This document shows, in pieces, positions 38,050 to 48,044 of a stretch of 64,000 nt of DNA. Each line of letters opens with the position of its first letter. Position 1 is the first letter of the stretch. The translations under genes were made by a program, and so were the position numbers. The stretch is from the NCBI GenBank assembly GCA_965199895.1, contig CBDATJ010000002.1:62001-126000 (forward strand), read 5' to 3'. The DNA comes from Bin55 sp965199895. GTDB lineage: Bacteria; Pseudomonadota; Gammaproteobacteria; Pseudomonadales; Azotimanducaceae. A model generated the notes under the pieces. The model was not told the DNA's origin. It saw nothing but the letters and a program-made list of their open reading frames with translations, and made no database searches.

Positions 38050-39126
38050 TCAATGTACTCTTTCAGTTCGCAAATACGTCTTCTGGCGTTTGAAAGTCTT
38101 CTTGCGATACAGCGGGTACTGGCTGAAATACAGTCGAATTTTTACATAGCGTCCATAAATTCCCAGTGGTTCATACATCAGAAATGCGATCAGGATTAGT
38201 CCAAACGATAAAGGTTCCAGACCAGGCAGATATGCAATGCGGTCGGGTAACCAATCACGCAGAATAGAAATTAGTTCTGGCAACAAGACGATAAAAGTGG
38301 CACCAAAAATGATTCCGTGCATTGAGCCAACCCCTCCTACAATCACTAATATCAGGAGCTTAATCGAAGTGATGATGTTGAATGAATTAGGGAAGATAAA
38401 CCCAATTTGATGCGCGTAGAGAGTTCCTGCTAAACCAGTCAGTGCAGCTGAAACTGCAAATGCTAGAGTTTTGGTTTTGACGAGATTCACACCCATTGCT
38501 TGTGCGGCAATTTCAGAATCTCGAACCGCGATCCAAGATCTTCCGGTTGGTGACCGTAGGAGGTTGATAACGACTAGAAATACGACGATCAACACACCGA
38601 AACAAAGGTAGTAATAAACGATCGGCGCGTCGAGATTGAATCCAAAGATTTGCGGTTCAGGGACATCAAATCCGTAGTTACCTCCGGTGATACCACTCCA
38701 ACTCTTGAGCAACTTTTCAACAATCATCGCAAAGGCCAATGTCGCGATTGCCAGATAAATTCCGGTCATCCTTAGTGCAGCGATACCAATCAAAATGCCA
38801 AACAATCCACACACCATCATCGAAATAGGAATCGATGCGTACAAAGGGAATCCCAATTCGTAGAGTATCGCATGCACATAAGCCCCGATGGCTAGGAACG
38901 CTGCGTGACCCATACTCACGAGTCCGGTATACCCCACTAACAGCATCAATCCAGCCCCTGCAATTGCCCAGATGAAAAGCAAAGTCATCTGAGACTGGAA
39001 GTACTTCCCAAATCCCCACGGCGCTAGCACCAGTAATCCCAGAAGCAGAACATACCAAAGTACTTGCATCCGATCTTGAAACAGATTGATGTCCTGACCG
39101 TAGTTCGTCTTCAGTACAAATCGCAT
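38050..39126 (-). CDS. livM: liv-type ABC transporter permease
   Basis: 358 residues, strongly hydrophobic with about nine to ten membrane helices. LivM signature blocks are GYTGLVSMGHAAFLAIGAY, RDSEIAAQAMGVNLVKTK (the cytoplasmic coupling loop) and VIVGGVGSMHGIIFGA. The C-terminal 40 residues are basic and soluble. Its start overlaps the livH stop, so translation is coupled. Confidence 0.9.
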   Translation of the reverse strand: MRFVLKTNYGQDINLFQDRMQVLWYVLLLGLLVLAPWGFGKYFQSQMTLLFIWAIAGAGLMLLVGYTGLVSMGHAAFLAIGAYVHAILYELGFPLYASIPISMMVCGLFGILIGIAALRMTGIYLAIATLAFAMIVEKLLKSWSGITGGNYGFDVPEPQIFGFNLDAPIVYYYLCFGVLIVVFLVVINLLRSPTGRSWIAVRDSEIAAQAMGVNLVKTKTLAFAVSAALTGLAGTLYAHQIGFIFPNSFNIITSIKLLILVIVGGVGSMHGIIFGATFIVLLPELISILRDWLPDRIAYLPGLEPLSFGLILIAFLMYEPLGIYGRYVKIRLYFSQYPLYRKKTFKRQKTYLRTERVH

Positions 39127-40022
39127 CAGACTTTCTTCTTCTGAATAGTTGCGATGAGACCTGAAGGTCGAATGAAGAGCATGATGAGAAGTAAGAGGTA
39201 AGCGCTTGTTTCACTAATCCCCATTCCCACGATAGGATCAACGTATAACTTGGCAAATGACTCAATAATGCCTATTGCGAGACCAGCAATAATCGCTCCG
39301 GGTAGGCTTCCAAAACCTCCCACTATCGCAGCAGCAAAAGCCTTGATTCCAAGCATCAAACCCATTTCAGGAAATGCAGATTTAGCAGGTGCAAGCAGGA
39401 TACCCGCTAATGCAGCAATCGCTGCAGACAATGCCCATGTGAATGCAACCACAAACTTCACTGGTATCCCAACGTAGTAAGCTGCGAGTTGGTTTTGAGA
39501 AGTTGCTTGCATCGCAATTCCAAACTGGGTGAATCTCAAGAACAAGAACAACAGCCCACAAATAGCGAACGTTCCACCAATAATGACAATATCTACAACT
39601 GGAATAGATATAGCCATATCACCTAGAAACCATTGGCTACCCCAATAAGGTGCTTTGAGTAGTTGCGGGTTGTGCCCCCATATCATCCCAGCTATCGACC
39701 TAAGTACGAACCCTAACCCAATGGTGACCATTAGGATGGCGAAAGGCGGCTGACCAATCATTTGCCTTAAGATTGACCTCTCCAAAAGCAGTCCAAACAC
39801 ACCCATACAAAGGACTGTTGCAGCTATCGCAATAAAGTAATTCCACTCCAAAGTATGTGTGAAGGTAACTGCAAGAAACGCCCCTAGCATCATCAATTCG
39901 CCTTGGGCAAAGTTCACCATCTCGGTGGACTTGTAGATCAACACAAAACCAAGTGCTACTAGTCCATAAACACATCCGGATGAGATGCCACTAATGAGTA
40001 GTTGAAGATTTGTTTCCATCAA
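39126..40022 (-). CDS. livH: liv-type ABC transporter permease
   Basis: 298 residues, about eight helices. LivH blocks are SGCVYGLVALGFVLIYKST, NFAQGELMMLGAF, MQATSQNQLAAYYVGI and AIVGGFGSLPGAIIAGL. First gene of the six-gene operon livH-livM-livG-livF-ligase-binding protein. The 37 bases separating it from the serine hydrolase upstream of it suggest that gene may be co-transcribed into the operon's end or lie just outside it. Confidence 0.9.
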   Translation of the reverse strand: MMETNLQLLISGISSGCVYGLVALGFVLIYKSTEMVNFAQGELMMLGAFLAVTFTHTLEWNYFIAIAATVLCMGVFGLLLERSILRQMIGQPPFAILMVTIGLGFVLRSIAGMIWGHNPQLLKAPYWGSQWFLGDMAISIPVVDIVIIGGTFAICGLLFLFLRFTQFGIAMQATSQNQLAAYYVGIPVKFVVAFTWALSAAIAALAGILLAPAKSAFPEMGLMLGIKAFAAAIVGGFGSLPGAIIAGLAIGIIESFAKLYVDPIVGMGISETSAYLLLLIMLFIRPSGLIATIQKKKV

Positions 40023-40059
40023 CTCAAGTGTGAGTCACCACAGAGTGTGAAGTTGTGAA

Positions 40060-41259
40060 TTACTCAGACAGAGAAGCGATTGCACCACGTAATTCACGTC
40101 GATATTCAAAGTAGAATGGATGCCAAAATCCAGGCATTCGTTGGGTAAACACCAAACCAGTGATTCGATCTTCGGGACTGATCCAAGTATGGGTTCCAGC
40201 TAGTCCACCCCAGTAGTATTCGGCAATTCGAGATGCATCATATTCTTTCCCAACTTTTTTGAGTTTCATCGCAAAACCTAGTCCAAAAACGGTGCCGGGC
40301 ATATCCCAATCCATTAGTTCAACATACATCCCTTTGGGTAATTGGTTAGTTAGCATCATCTCAAGTGTTTCATACTTAATCACTCGATGACCTTGAAATT
40401 CTCCACCATTTGCTAGCATGCGCATGAAATTCTCATAGTCTTTGATGGTACCAACTAATCCTCCACCTCCCGATTGGAGTGCACGTGGAGCAAAGTAGTC
40501 ACCCATGATTTCTGGTGATAGAAATAGTCCTGGTTTGAGAGGATCCATCTGATCGGTAGCTGCGTACAACATGCAAAAGCGCGGTCGTTGTTCCTCAGTA
40601 AGCTGAAATGCTGTGTCTTTCATGTCCAATGGATCAAAGATTGTTTGCTTCAAATACTCACCAAACGACATGCCAGACCAAATTTCAATAAGTCGAGCCA
40701 GTACGTCCGTTGCTACGCTGTATCTAAACCGCGCTCCAGGTTGATTAGCCAGTGGTAGATCCTTAAGTACATGGATAAATTCTTCGAGTGTGCGACTGGG
40801 ATCCAATATCCGGCTTTGCATGTATAGCTGATCAACGGGGGATTCCGCAAAAATCCCGTAAGAAAATCCCACTGTATGACTCATCAGTTGACGAAGCGTC
40901 GGATGTTGCTTGAGTGATTCGGTGTCGTTAAGATCAGTGGAACCTTCTTTCAGTACTTTCAAGTCTGCAAGTTCAGGAATATGTTGTGCTATCTCATCAT
41001 CCAAATTAAATTGTCCTTGCTCGTAGAGCTTCATTGCAGCGATAGATGCTAACAACTTGGTATTGGAAAAGATTCGGAATATTGAGTCTGGTTGTATGGG
41101 GATCTGGTTCTCCATATCTTGATACCCTGTGTAATACTCGTCTACGATTTCACCATCATGAATAATGATCGATGCAGCTGAAGGTATGAATTCTCTAGCA
41201 ATCCAAGAGTTCAGACTGTTGTGGACGGATTGAAATTCTGGACGATGACTGGTCATCAT
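40060..41259 (-). CDS. beta-lactamase-fold serine hydrolase
   Basis: Class C beta-lactamase/EstB-type hydrolase. The nucleophile motif SxxK is S-N-T-K in FRIFSNTKLLASI. The second motif appears as FRYSVATD (Tyr-Ser-Val in place of YxN), and the C-terminal block has GGLAGTHTW. The ATG at 41259 has GGAG five bases upstream; the frame is open to 41301. No signal peptide, so a cytoplasmic esterase or amidase is likely. It lies directly upstream of livH on the same strand (37 bases). Substrate unknown. Confidence 0.82.
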   Translation of the reverse strand: MMTSHRPEFQSVHNSLNSWIAREFIPSAASIIIHDGEIVDEYYTGYQDMENQIPIQPDSIFRIFSNTKLLASIAAMKLYEQGQFNLDDEIAQHIPELADLKVLKEGSTDLNDTESLKQHPTLRQLMSHTVGFSYGIFAESPVDQLYMQSRILDPSRTLEEFIHVLKDLPLANQPGARFRYSVATDVLARLIEIWSGMSFGEYLKQTIFDPLDMKDTAFQLTEEQRPRFCMLYAATDQMDPLKPGLFLSPEIMGDYFAPRALQSGGGGLVGTIKDYENFMRMLANGGEFQGHRVIKYETLEMMLTNQLPKGMYVELMDWDMPGTVFGLGFAMKLKKVGKEYDASRIAEYYWGGLAGTHTWISPEDRITGLVFTQRMPGFWHPFYFEYRRELRGAIASLSE

Positions 41260-41792
41260 GTGGTCTCCGGAGGGTATTTGGTGCAGTTTTCTTACTAACA
41301 TCGGTGTGATTCAGGGAATGAGCATCCTTACCCATTCCTGAACACTAGATTGCAATTGATCTATGGCTGAATATAGTGAATCATGTCATCTAGGTTTACC
41401 TAGATTTAGGTAAATTATTCTGTGGCAATTTTAGTCTTATGTCCTACATTCATACTCTCTGAACCGACGGTAAATCTGTCGTGAACTTGCCCAATGTCTA
41501 GGTTAGCCTTGTTTTCTTCTTCTGAAATGGATCAATCATGCGTTCTTACTCTGATGGTGATTCAAATAGTGTGATCAAACACAGCAGAATAGGGAACGTT
41601 TGCTTGAGTTCACGGAATCTTTATTGCAACAGTACCAGTACTATAAAATCTATCCCTCAGGTTCAGCTTATTTAGTGGTCTGCTTGCTAGGTTGTAACCC
41701 AATCAGAAATATTCATCGACTGAGCGAGGTTCACTGCACTAAAATTGTTGTTACGGAACGAACCAGTCGATGGTGAAAATACAGGGAGTTTC
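41260..41792. other. divergent intergenic region
   Basis: About 530 bases between the serine hydrolase and the outer-membrane channel gene, transcribed apart, so promoters for both should lie here. It is AT-rich with repeated TTTAGGTAAA-like stretches near 41390–41415. I could not assign a specific promoter or operator. Confidence 0.45.
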
Positions 41793-43019
41793 ATGAAAAT
41801 TCAAGGTTTAATTTGTTGCGGTCTCGCAACTCTGCTCATAACCACAATAGCGTACGCACAAAGTGATGATCCAACACTCACTGCAGAACTTCGATTACGC
41901 TGGGAATCTGCAGACGATTCTGTCAACAATACCGCTTATGCCTACACTGGACGCATGGCTTTTCGCTGGGTAACCGGTGACTCTCCATTTTTGCCTGTCA
42001 TTGAAATTGAGCACGTTTCAGCTTTCTTGGGAGAGGAATACAACGATGGTGGAACAAACGGCAAGTTCGAATACGCCACCATTGCAGATCCTGTAGGAAC
42101 CGAATTAAACAAGCTCTATTGGGACATCGAACATGAGCTAGGTTGGAAGGCACGTATCGGTAGACAGGAGCTCTTTCACAGGGCTTATCCATGGCAACGG
42201 TACATAGGAACGGTTTCGTGGAGACAGAATGAGCAAACGATGGATGCTATCTCCGTCCAATACAGCACCGATGAGAATCTCAAATTCCATGGTGCTTACA
42301 TCAATAATGTAAACCGAATATTCGGTGAAGACAATCCGAGTGAAACTCGTGCGAACTTTAAGTTAGACGGCATTTTTCTGCAGGGCGAATACAACGTTAA
42401 CGAAAACGTAGTATTAGACGTATTCCTAATGGATTTCGACTTTGCTGATGCTACTGCCCTATCGAGCCAAACCATAGGATTTCGAGTAGATGGAACGATC
42501 CCGATGGATGCAAATTCAAAGGTTACCCTACTTTATGGCGTGGAGTTTGCATCACAAACTCCAGATACCTCTGGATATGGTGATACCAGTTATCAAATGC
42601 TGCAGCTCGGTGCTAAGAACAATTTGGGAACCATCAAAATCAAGAACGAAGTACTCACCTCTGCAGGTACCAACTCATTTTCTTCTCCCCTAGCAACTCT
42701 ACACATCCACCAGGGATGGGCTGATAAATTCCTCGTGACTCCACAAGACGGACTAATCAACACATCAATTAACGCTAGTGGAATGGCGGGTGAAGTCAAG
42801 TGTACCTTCGAGTACAACTATTATCGTTCAGATGAAGGTGGAGGTGACTTCGGTAATGAACTTGGAGCTGCTTTTAGTCACACGTTCGATGCCGACTCAG
42901 GACGACTAGCAGGTTGGACAATCGGTGGAAAGTTCACGAATTTTGAAAAACTTTCAGATCGATACCGAGACACAACCAAGTTTTGGATTTGGATGCAAAG
43001 GAATTTCAATCTAAACTAA
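41793..43019 (+). CDS. outer-membrane channel, alginate-export-like porin
   Basis: The start at ATG 41793 (AGGGAG about five bases upstream) yields a clean signal peptide (MKIQGLICCGLATLLITTIAYA). The frame is open back to 41745. The 408-residue product alternates polar and hydrophobic residues in strand-sized steps (AELRLRWES, IGFRVDGTI, TIKIKNEVLTS). It ends in an aromatic-rich strand (FWIWMQRNFNLN), as outer-membrane barrels do. The N-terminal LRLRWE…AYAYTGRMAFRW block resembles the alginate-export/AlgE-like barrel family; the solute is unknown. Confidence 0.7.
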   Translation: MKIQGLICCGLATLLITTIAYAQSDDPTLTAELRLRWESADDSVNNTAYAYTGRMAFRWVTGDSPFLPVIEIEHVSAFLGEEYNDGGTNGKFEYATIADPVGTELNKLYWDIEHELGWKARIGRQELFHRAYPWQRYIGTVSWRQNEQTMDAISVQYSTDENLKFHGAYINNVNRIFGEDNPSETRANFKLDGIFLQGEYNVNENVVLDVFLMDFDFADATALSSQTIGFRVDGTIPMDANSKVTLLYGVEFASQTPDTSGYGDTSYQMLQLGAKNNLGTIKIKNEVLTSAGTNSFSSPLATLHIHQGWADKFLVTPQDGLINTSINASGMAGEVKCTFEYNYYRSDEGGGDFGNELGAAFSHTFDADSGRLAGWTIGGKFTNFEKLSDRYRDTTKFWIWMQRNFNLN

Positions 43020-43081
43020 ATTCCTAGCTAATTCAGGACGTTTTTTCAAGCTCACTCTTCAACTCGCAATAGTAGGATAAC

Positions 43082-43103
43082 ATTCCAAGTGTAAACTTGG
43101 AAT
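43082..43103. terminator. perfect 9-bp hairpin between convergent genes
   Basis: ATTCCAAGT-GTAA-ACTTGGAAT is an exact nine-base inverted repeat with a GNRA-type GTAA loop as read on the plus strand. It begins at the last base of the stop codon of the minus-strand gene at 43103. It can serve both converging transcripts. No T-run on either side, so it may be a processing or stabilising stem rather than an intrinsic terminator. Confidence 0.5.
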
Positions 43104-43645
43104 CACAAAGGTTTGTTCCTTGGTTGCTCGACCATCACGGTTGCAGCTGTGGTGTCAGCGCGCTCCTCAATTTCCTTGACATATTCAACAGGATGTTTGT
43201 CTTCGGGCAGTTGAATGATTGCATATCCCAAGGAAGGATATGCCTTACCTTTGGTAGCTTCGGTTTCTTCGATAAATTCTTCAAGTTGGTCATAGTCTTC
43301 TAAAACTACTCGAACAGAGTTGGTTAAACGCTCAAACTTCTTTTGTTTGATGTTGAACACAAAGCGAGCATCCAGATCCGTATCGGAAATCCATTGAACG
43401 ATGCTATCCATGTCTTCGCCATCCATCTTCGCTTCGTACTTCCACATATCGATGTGACGTTCAATGACAAGTTCTGCACCATCAATCCTATAGACTCCTT
43501 CTATGGCGTTAGAAGTTTCAGGCATTGTGAAGAGAGAATCACCCTCTTCAGTTTCTACTGTAGTAAACTCCATCTCCTGTGCAAACCCTACACAGAGTAA
43601 CCCTAAGCAGAATAAGGTACTTGCTATTTTTATAAAGTATTTCAT
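43103..43645 (-). CDS. small secreted protein of unknown function
   Basis: 180 residues with a signal peptide (MKYFIKIASTLFCLGLLCVGFAQ, cleavage after FAQ likely). The mature part is acidic and shows no family motif I recognise. Segments are VYRIDGAELVIERHIDMWKY in the middle and LEEFIEETEATKGKAYPSLG later. It is 41 bases downstream of nfuA on the same strand, so they may share a transcript. Intact, plausible start with a normal leader; no function proposed. Confidence 0.7.
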   Translation of the reverse strand: MKYFIKIASTLFCLGLLCVGFAQEMEFTTVETEEGDSLFTMPETSNAIEGVYRIDGAELVIERHIDMWKYEAKMDGEDMDSIVQWISDTDLDARFVFNIKQKKFERLTNSVRVVLEDYDQLEEFIEETEATKGKAYPSLGYAIIQLPEDKHPVEYVKEIEERADTTAATVMVEQPRNKPL

Positions 43646-43686
43646 GATTCAGTCTCTTCTGTGTGTATTTCTAAACTGATTTTTTT

Positions 43687-44274
43687 CTATCTGTAGAAAG
43701 CGTGTTCTGTGTTGGTATGATCGGTCGAATCTTTTATCCCTTTCAAATCGGGAACCCTTTCCATCAAAGTGGTTTCTACACCCTGTTTCAGGGTAATATC
43801 TACTGCAGCACATCCTTGGCAACCACCACCAAATAGCAATACAGCGACGTTGTCGTCTACCACTTCCAACAAAGATACCATGCCACCGTGTGAGGCTAGC
43901 TGTGGGTTGATTTCACTATAGAGAACGTAGTTGATTCGATCTTCAATGGGAGCATCAAGACCAACTTGAGGCACACGAGAGTTTGGAGCTCTGACAGTAA
44001 TCTGCCCACCCATCTTGTCTTCACGAAAATCTACTTCCGCATTTTCGAGGAATGGCAGGCTTTTTTCGTCGTACCAAACTGTGAACTGGTCATAATGAAA
44101 CGGTTGGTCACCTTCGTGTTGCTCGCCTTCACGACAATACGCAATGCAGGTTTCTGCACGCGGTGTGCCAGGTTCAGCTACGAAAATTCTCACACCACAA
44201 CCGAGGTCTTCTTTCGACAGTAATTGTGCAAGGTAATCTTGTGCTGAAGGAGATATGTTGACTACGGATTCCAT
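43687..44274 (-). CDS. nfuA: Fe–S cluster biogenesis protein NfuA
   Basis: 195 residues: an N-terminal A-type (IscA-like, degenerate) domain at about 1–95 and a C-terminal Nfu domain with the cluster-binding pair C152/C155 in GGGCQGCAAVD. This matches C149/C152 of E. coli NfuA in spacing and place. Assembles and delivers [4Fe-4S] clusters in the cytoplasm; clients here could include the class I fumarase. Divergent from metH across about 125 bases. Confidence 0.95.
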   Translation of the reverse strand: MESVVNISPSAQDYLAQLLSKEDLGCGVRIFVAEPGTPRAETCIAYCREGEQHEGDQPFHYDQFTVWYDEKSLPFLENAEVDFREDKMGGQITVRAPNSRVPQVGLDAPIEDRINYVLYSEINPQLASHGGMVSLLEVVDDNVAVLLFGGGCQGCAAVDITLKQGVETTLMERVPDLKGIKDSTDHTNTEHAFYR

Positions 44275-44398
44275 ACGATAGCGTTGTTTAGGTCATCAAT
44301 TAAACTACAAATATTGTAACTTTGCTATCCATCGGTGAAACACCGCAACTCATTTAGCGTTCCCTTGTCGGGTCAAATTAGGAAGCAAAACCACTGTA

Positions 44399-47300
44399 AT
44401 GACATCATTTCTTGAACAGCATCTGCGAGAACGCATCCTTCTTTTGGATGGTGCGACCGGTACCATGCAACAAGATTACAACCTTACTGAAGATGACTTC
44501 AGGGGTGAGCAATTTGCTGATCATCGCATCCCTCTCAAAGGTAACGGTGATGTGCTTTCAATTACACGACCAGACGTAGTCAAAGCGATTCACTTGGCTT
44601 ATCTTGATGCAGGTGCAGACATCATTGAAACCAACACTTTTTCTGCGAATCGGATTTCTCAATCTGACTATGAATTACAGCATGCAGTTAGAGAACAGAA
44701 TTTAGCATCGGCCCGAATTGCACGAGCAGCCGCAGATAGTCGTTCGACTCCGGAAAGGCCAAGATTTGTCGCTGGAGTTTTAGGTCCAACCACACGTTCT
44801 GCAAGCATCTCACCCGATGTGAACGAACCATCAGCTCGCAATGTTCGTTTTGATGACTTAGTAGAAGCCTACGAAGAAGCTACTTTAGCTCTGAAAGAAG
44901 GTGGTGTCGACCTCATCATGATTGAGACTATCTTCGACACTCTCAATGCAAAGGCTGCAATTTACGCAGTGCAAAGTGTACAAGACAAGTGTCAAACCAA
45001 CCTGCCCATCATGATCTCTGGAACCATCACAGATGCGAGCGGGAGAACGCTTTCAGGACAAACTTGTACCGCATTCTGGAATTCTATCGCTCATGCTAAT
45101 CCACTGATTGTTGGTCTGAACTGTGCACTCGGTGGTAAAGCTCTTCGACCGTATGTTGAAGAACTCTCTAAAGTAGTACCCGCTTATGTCAGTGTGCACC
45201 CCAATGCGGGTTTACCGAATGAGTTTGGTGAGTACGAAGAATCACCTGAATACATGGCATCAGTACTCGGAGAGATGGCTGAATCCGGTTTAGTGAACAT
45301 CGTTGGTGGTTGCTGCGGAACCACCCCCTCTTACATTGAAGCTTTTGAACGTCAAGTAAAAAACATACCAGCTCGAAAACCTGTTGAACCTGAGCCAAGG
45401 TTGAGACTCTCCGGTCTTGATCCGTTCGAGCTAACCGACCAGACTCTCTTTGTAAACATCGGTGAACGTACCAACGTTGCAGGATCCCGTCGATTCAAAA
45501 ATCTCATTATGAAGGGCGCATATTCCGATGCCTTAGAGATTGCAGAAGATCAAATCCAAAACGGAGCACAACTGATCGATGTTAACATGGACGAAGGCTT
45601 GCTGGACGGGATTCAAGCTATGCGAACGTTCCTCGACATGGTAGCTGTGGAACCAAACATATCCCGAGTCCCGATCATGATCGACTCAAGTGACTGGGAA
45701 GTAATCACGACTGGACTAAAAAGTCTTCAAGGAAAGTGCATCGTCAACTCCATATCTCTTAAAGACGGAGAGCAAGAGTTCATCAATCGAGCGCTGATTT
45801 GCAAGCGGTTTGGGGCTGCTATCGTGGTGATGGCGTTCGATGAACAAGGACAAGCAGACAACTTTAAACGGCGCATTGAGATCATGCGGCGAGCTTACGA
45901 CATTCTGGTAAAAGAAGTGAACTTCGCTCCTGAAGACATTATTTTTGATCCCAATGTTTTTGCCGTCGCTACGGGTATTGATGAACATTCCAATTACGGA
46001 AACGAGTTCATTGACGCTTGCCGTTGGGTAAAAGAAAACTTGCCTTTTGCTCACACATCTGGAGGTATTAGCAATATTTCGTTTTCGTTCAGAGGGAACG
46101 AAGCTGTGCGTGCTGCGATTCACACTGTATTTCTCTATCACGCTATCAAAGCTGGGCTAACCATGGGTATCGTTAACCCAGTGCAATTAGGGGTGTACGA
46201 AGAAATCCCGAAAGAGCTCAGAGATGCAGTTGAAGCAGTGGTGCTGAACACACGACCGGACGCTGGTGAACAACTACTGGAACTTGCTACTCAATACTCT
46301 GGAACTGCATCAATCCGAGACAACGACACTAACCAATGGAGAACCTTACCGGTCAATGACAGACTGAAACATTCGCTAGTTCACGGTATCACCAAGTTCA
46401 TTGTCGAGGATACAGAGGAAGCAAGAACACAGTACGACCGGGCAATCAGTGTCATTGAAGGTCCTCTCATGGAGGGCATGGATGTGGTCGGTGAACTCTT
46501 TGGTGCTGGAAAGATGTTCCTGCCACAGGTTGTCAAGAGTGCGAGAGTGATGAAACAGTCGGTTGGTTATCTAGTACCGTTCATTGAAGCAGAAAAAGCC
46601 GAAAGTGGCGATTTACAAGCCAAGGGTGTTATCGTCATAGCTACTGTAAAGGGAGATGTGCACGATATAGGCAAAAATATTGTCGGTGTAGTGTTGCAGT
46701 GTAATAACTATCGTGTAGTCGATTTGGGAGTGATGGTTCCAGCTCAAACCATCCTCGAAACTGCACTCAAAGAAAAAGCAGATCTCATTGGTTTATCAGG
46801 ATTGATCACACCATCTTTAACCGAAATGGTTTATGTCGCTCGTGAAATGGAACGACTCGGATTTTCAATTCCGTTATTGATCGGTGGTGCAACTACGTCG
46901 AAGACTCACACTGCAGTCAAGATTGATCCCTCTTACTCCGGTCCAGTGGTTTATGTACCTGATGCTTCGCGAAGCGTGAGTGTGATGGCCAATCTACTGT
47001 CAGATAGCGAAAAGGAAAACTACACACAGAACATCCAAACCGAGTACCGAGCCATACGAGAGCGACGTAGTAACGCACCGTCTCGTAGTATGAGAACACT
47101 AGAACAAGCTAGAGAAAACCGTCTTCAACTGGATTGGAGTATGTATGAAATTCCTAAGCCAAAAGAGTTAGGTGTAATTCAAACCAAAACTCCCACTGTG
47201 AGTGAGCTGATTCCCACGATTGACTGGACTCCATTCTTTATCTCTTGGTCTCTAGCAGGAAAATTTCCGGACATCTTAACGGATAAAATCGTAGGCAAAT

Positions 47301-48040
47301 CAGCAACAGACCTGTTCCGGGATGCCCAACAAACGTTGAAACGCTTGGAACAGCAGTCGGATCTCAATATTCGAGGCATATTGGGTTTTTGGCCGGCAAA
47401 TAGTGTCGGAGACGATTTGGTCTTGTGGAGTGATGAACATCGCAACGCCCCCCTACACACCTTATTCCACGTTAGACAGCAACACGCACTGGAACAACCC
47501 AATCTATGTTTGAGTGACTTTGTCGCACCTAGCCCTTGGGAGGACTATATTGGAGGTTTTGTAGTATGTGTTGATTGTTCGGATGAAATCATGGCAGAAC
47601 AGGACGATTACAACCAGATACTCTTGAAATCGCTGATGGATCGGCTAGTCGAATCCTTTGCAGAAACCTTGCATCGTGAAGTCCGCATAAACTATTGGGG
47701 TTACTCCCAAGACGAATCGCTCACCAATGAACAGCTCATCGACGAAAAATACGTTGGTATTCGACCTGCACCGGGTTATCCAGCATGCCCGGATCACCAA
47801 GAGAAACGTACCCTATTCGATCTATTGACAGCAACAAAAAATACAGGTGCAAAACTAACCGAAAACTTTGCAATGACACCTGCTGCCACTGTTGCGGGTT
47901 GGTACTTTTCACACCCCGAGTCGAAGTATTTCAACGTTCGACAAATTCAACAAGACCAGCTTGAAAATTACGCGCAGCGACGAGAGATGAGTACTGCGGA
48001 AATCTCTAAGTGGTTGAGTTTCTCTACCTCTTTTATCTAA
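44399..48040 (+). CDS. metH: cobalamin-dependent methionine synthase
   Basis: 1213 residues with all four modules. The homocysteine domain (about 1–325) has zinc ligands C242, C305 and C306 (NCALGG, GGCCGTTP). The pterin/methyl-tetrahydrofolate domain spans about 350–620 (NIGERTNVAGS, DVNMDEGLLDG). The cap and cobalamin domain (about 640–890) has the cobalt-ligand motif D753-V-H755-D-I-G758. The activation domain (about 900–1213) has RPAPGYPACPDH for S-adenosylmethionine. It transfers the methyl of 5-methyl-THF to homocysteine. I see no cobalamin riboswitch in the 125-base leader. Confidence 0.97.
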   Translation: MTSFLEQHLRERILLLDGATGTMQQDYNLTEDDFRGEQFADHRIPLKGNGDVLSITRPDVVKAIHLAYLDAGADIIETNTFSANRISQSDYELQHAVREQNLASARIARAAADSRSTPERPRFVAGVLGPTTRSASISPDVNEPSARNVRFDDLVEAYEEATLALKEGGVDLIMIETIFDTLNAKAAIYAVQSVQDKCQTNLPIMISGTITDASGRTLSGQTCTAFWNSIAHANPLIVGLNCALGGKALRPYVEELSKVVPAYVSVHPNAGLPNEFGEYEESPEYMASVLGEMAESGLVNIVGGCCGTTPSYIEAFERQVKNIPARKPVEPEPRLRLSGLDPFELTDQTLFVNIGERTNVAGSRRFKNLIMKGAYSDALEIAEDQIQNGAQLIDVNMDEGLLDGIQAMRTFLDMVAVEPNISRVPIMIDSSDWEVITTGLKSLQGKCIVNSISLKDGEQEFINRALICKRFGAAIVVMAFDEQGQADNFKRRIEIMRRAYDILVKEVNFAPEDIIFDPNVFAVATGIDEHSNYGNEFIDACRWVKENLPFAHTSGGISNISFSFRGNEAVRAAIHTVFLYHAIKAGLTMGIVNPVQLGVYEEIPKELRDAVEAVVLNTRPDAGEQLLELATQYSGTASIRDNDTNQWRTLPVNDRLKHSLVHGITKFIVEDTEEARTQYDRAISVIEGPLMEGMDVVGELFGAGKMFLPQVVKSARVMKQSVGYLVPFIEAEKAESGDLQAKGVIVIATVKGDVHDIGKNIVGVVLQCNNYRVVDLGVMVPAQTILETALKEKADLIGLSGLITPSLTEMVYVAREMERLGFSIPLLIGGATTSKTHTAVKIDPSYSGPVVYVPDASRSVSVMANLLSDSEKENYTQNIQTEYRAIRERRSNAPSRSMRTLEQARENRLQLDWSMYEIPKPKELGVIQTKTPTVSELIPTIDWTPFFISWSLAGKFPDILTDKIVGKSATDLFRDAQQTLKRLEQQSDLNIRGILGFWPANSVGDDLVLWSDEHRNAPLHTLFHVRQQHALEQPNLCLSDFVAPSPWEDYIGGFVVCVDCSDEIMAEQDDYNQILLKSLMDRLVESFAETLHREVRINYWGYSQDESLTNEQLIDEKYVGIRPAPGYPACPDHQEKRTLFDLLTATKNTGAKLTENFAMTPAATVAGWYFSHPESKYFNVRQIQQDQLENYAQRREMSTAEISKWLSFSTSFI

Positions 48041-48044
48041 AGTA

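Noticed and set aside
44275..44398. Cobalamin, SAM or SAH riboswitch in the metH leader
   Set aside because: Only about 125 bases, shared with divergent nfuA; I found no conserved riboswitch core.
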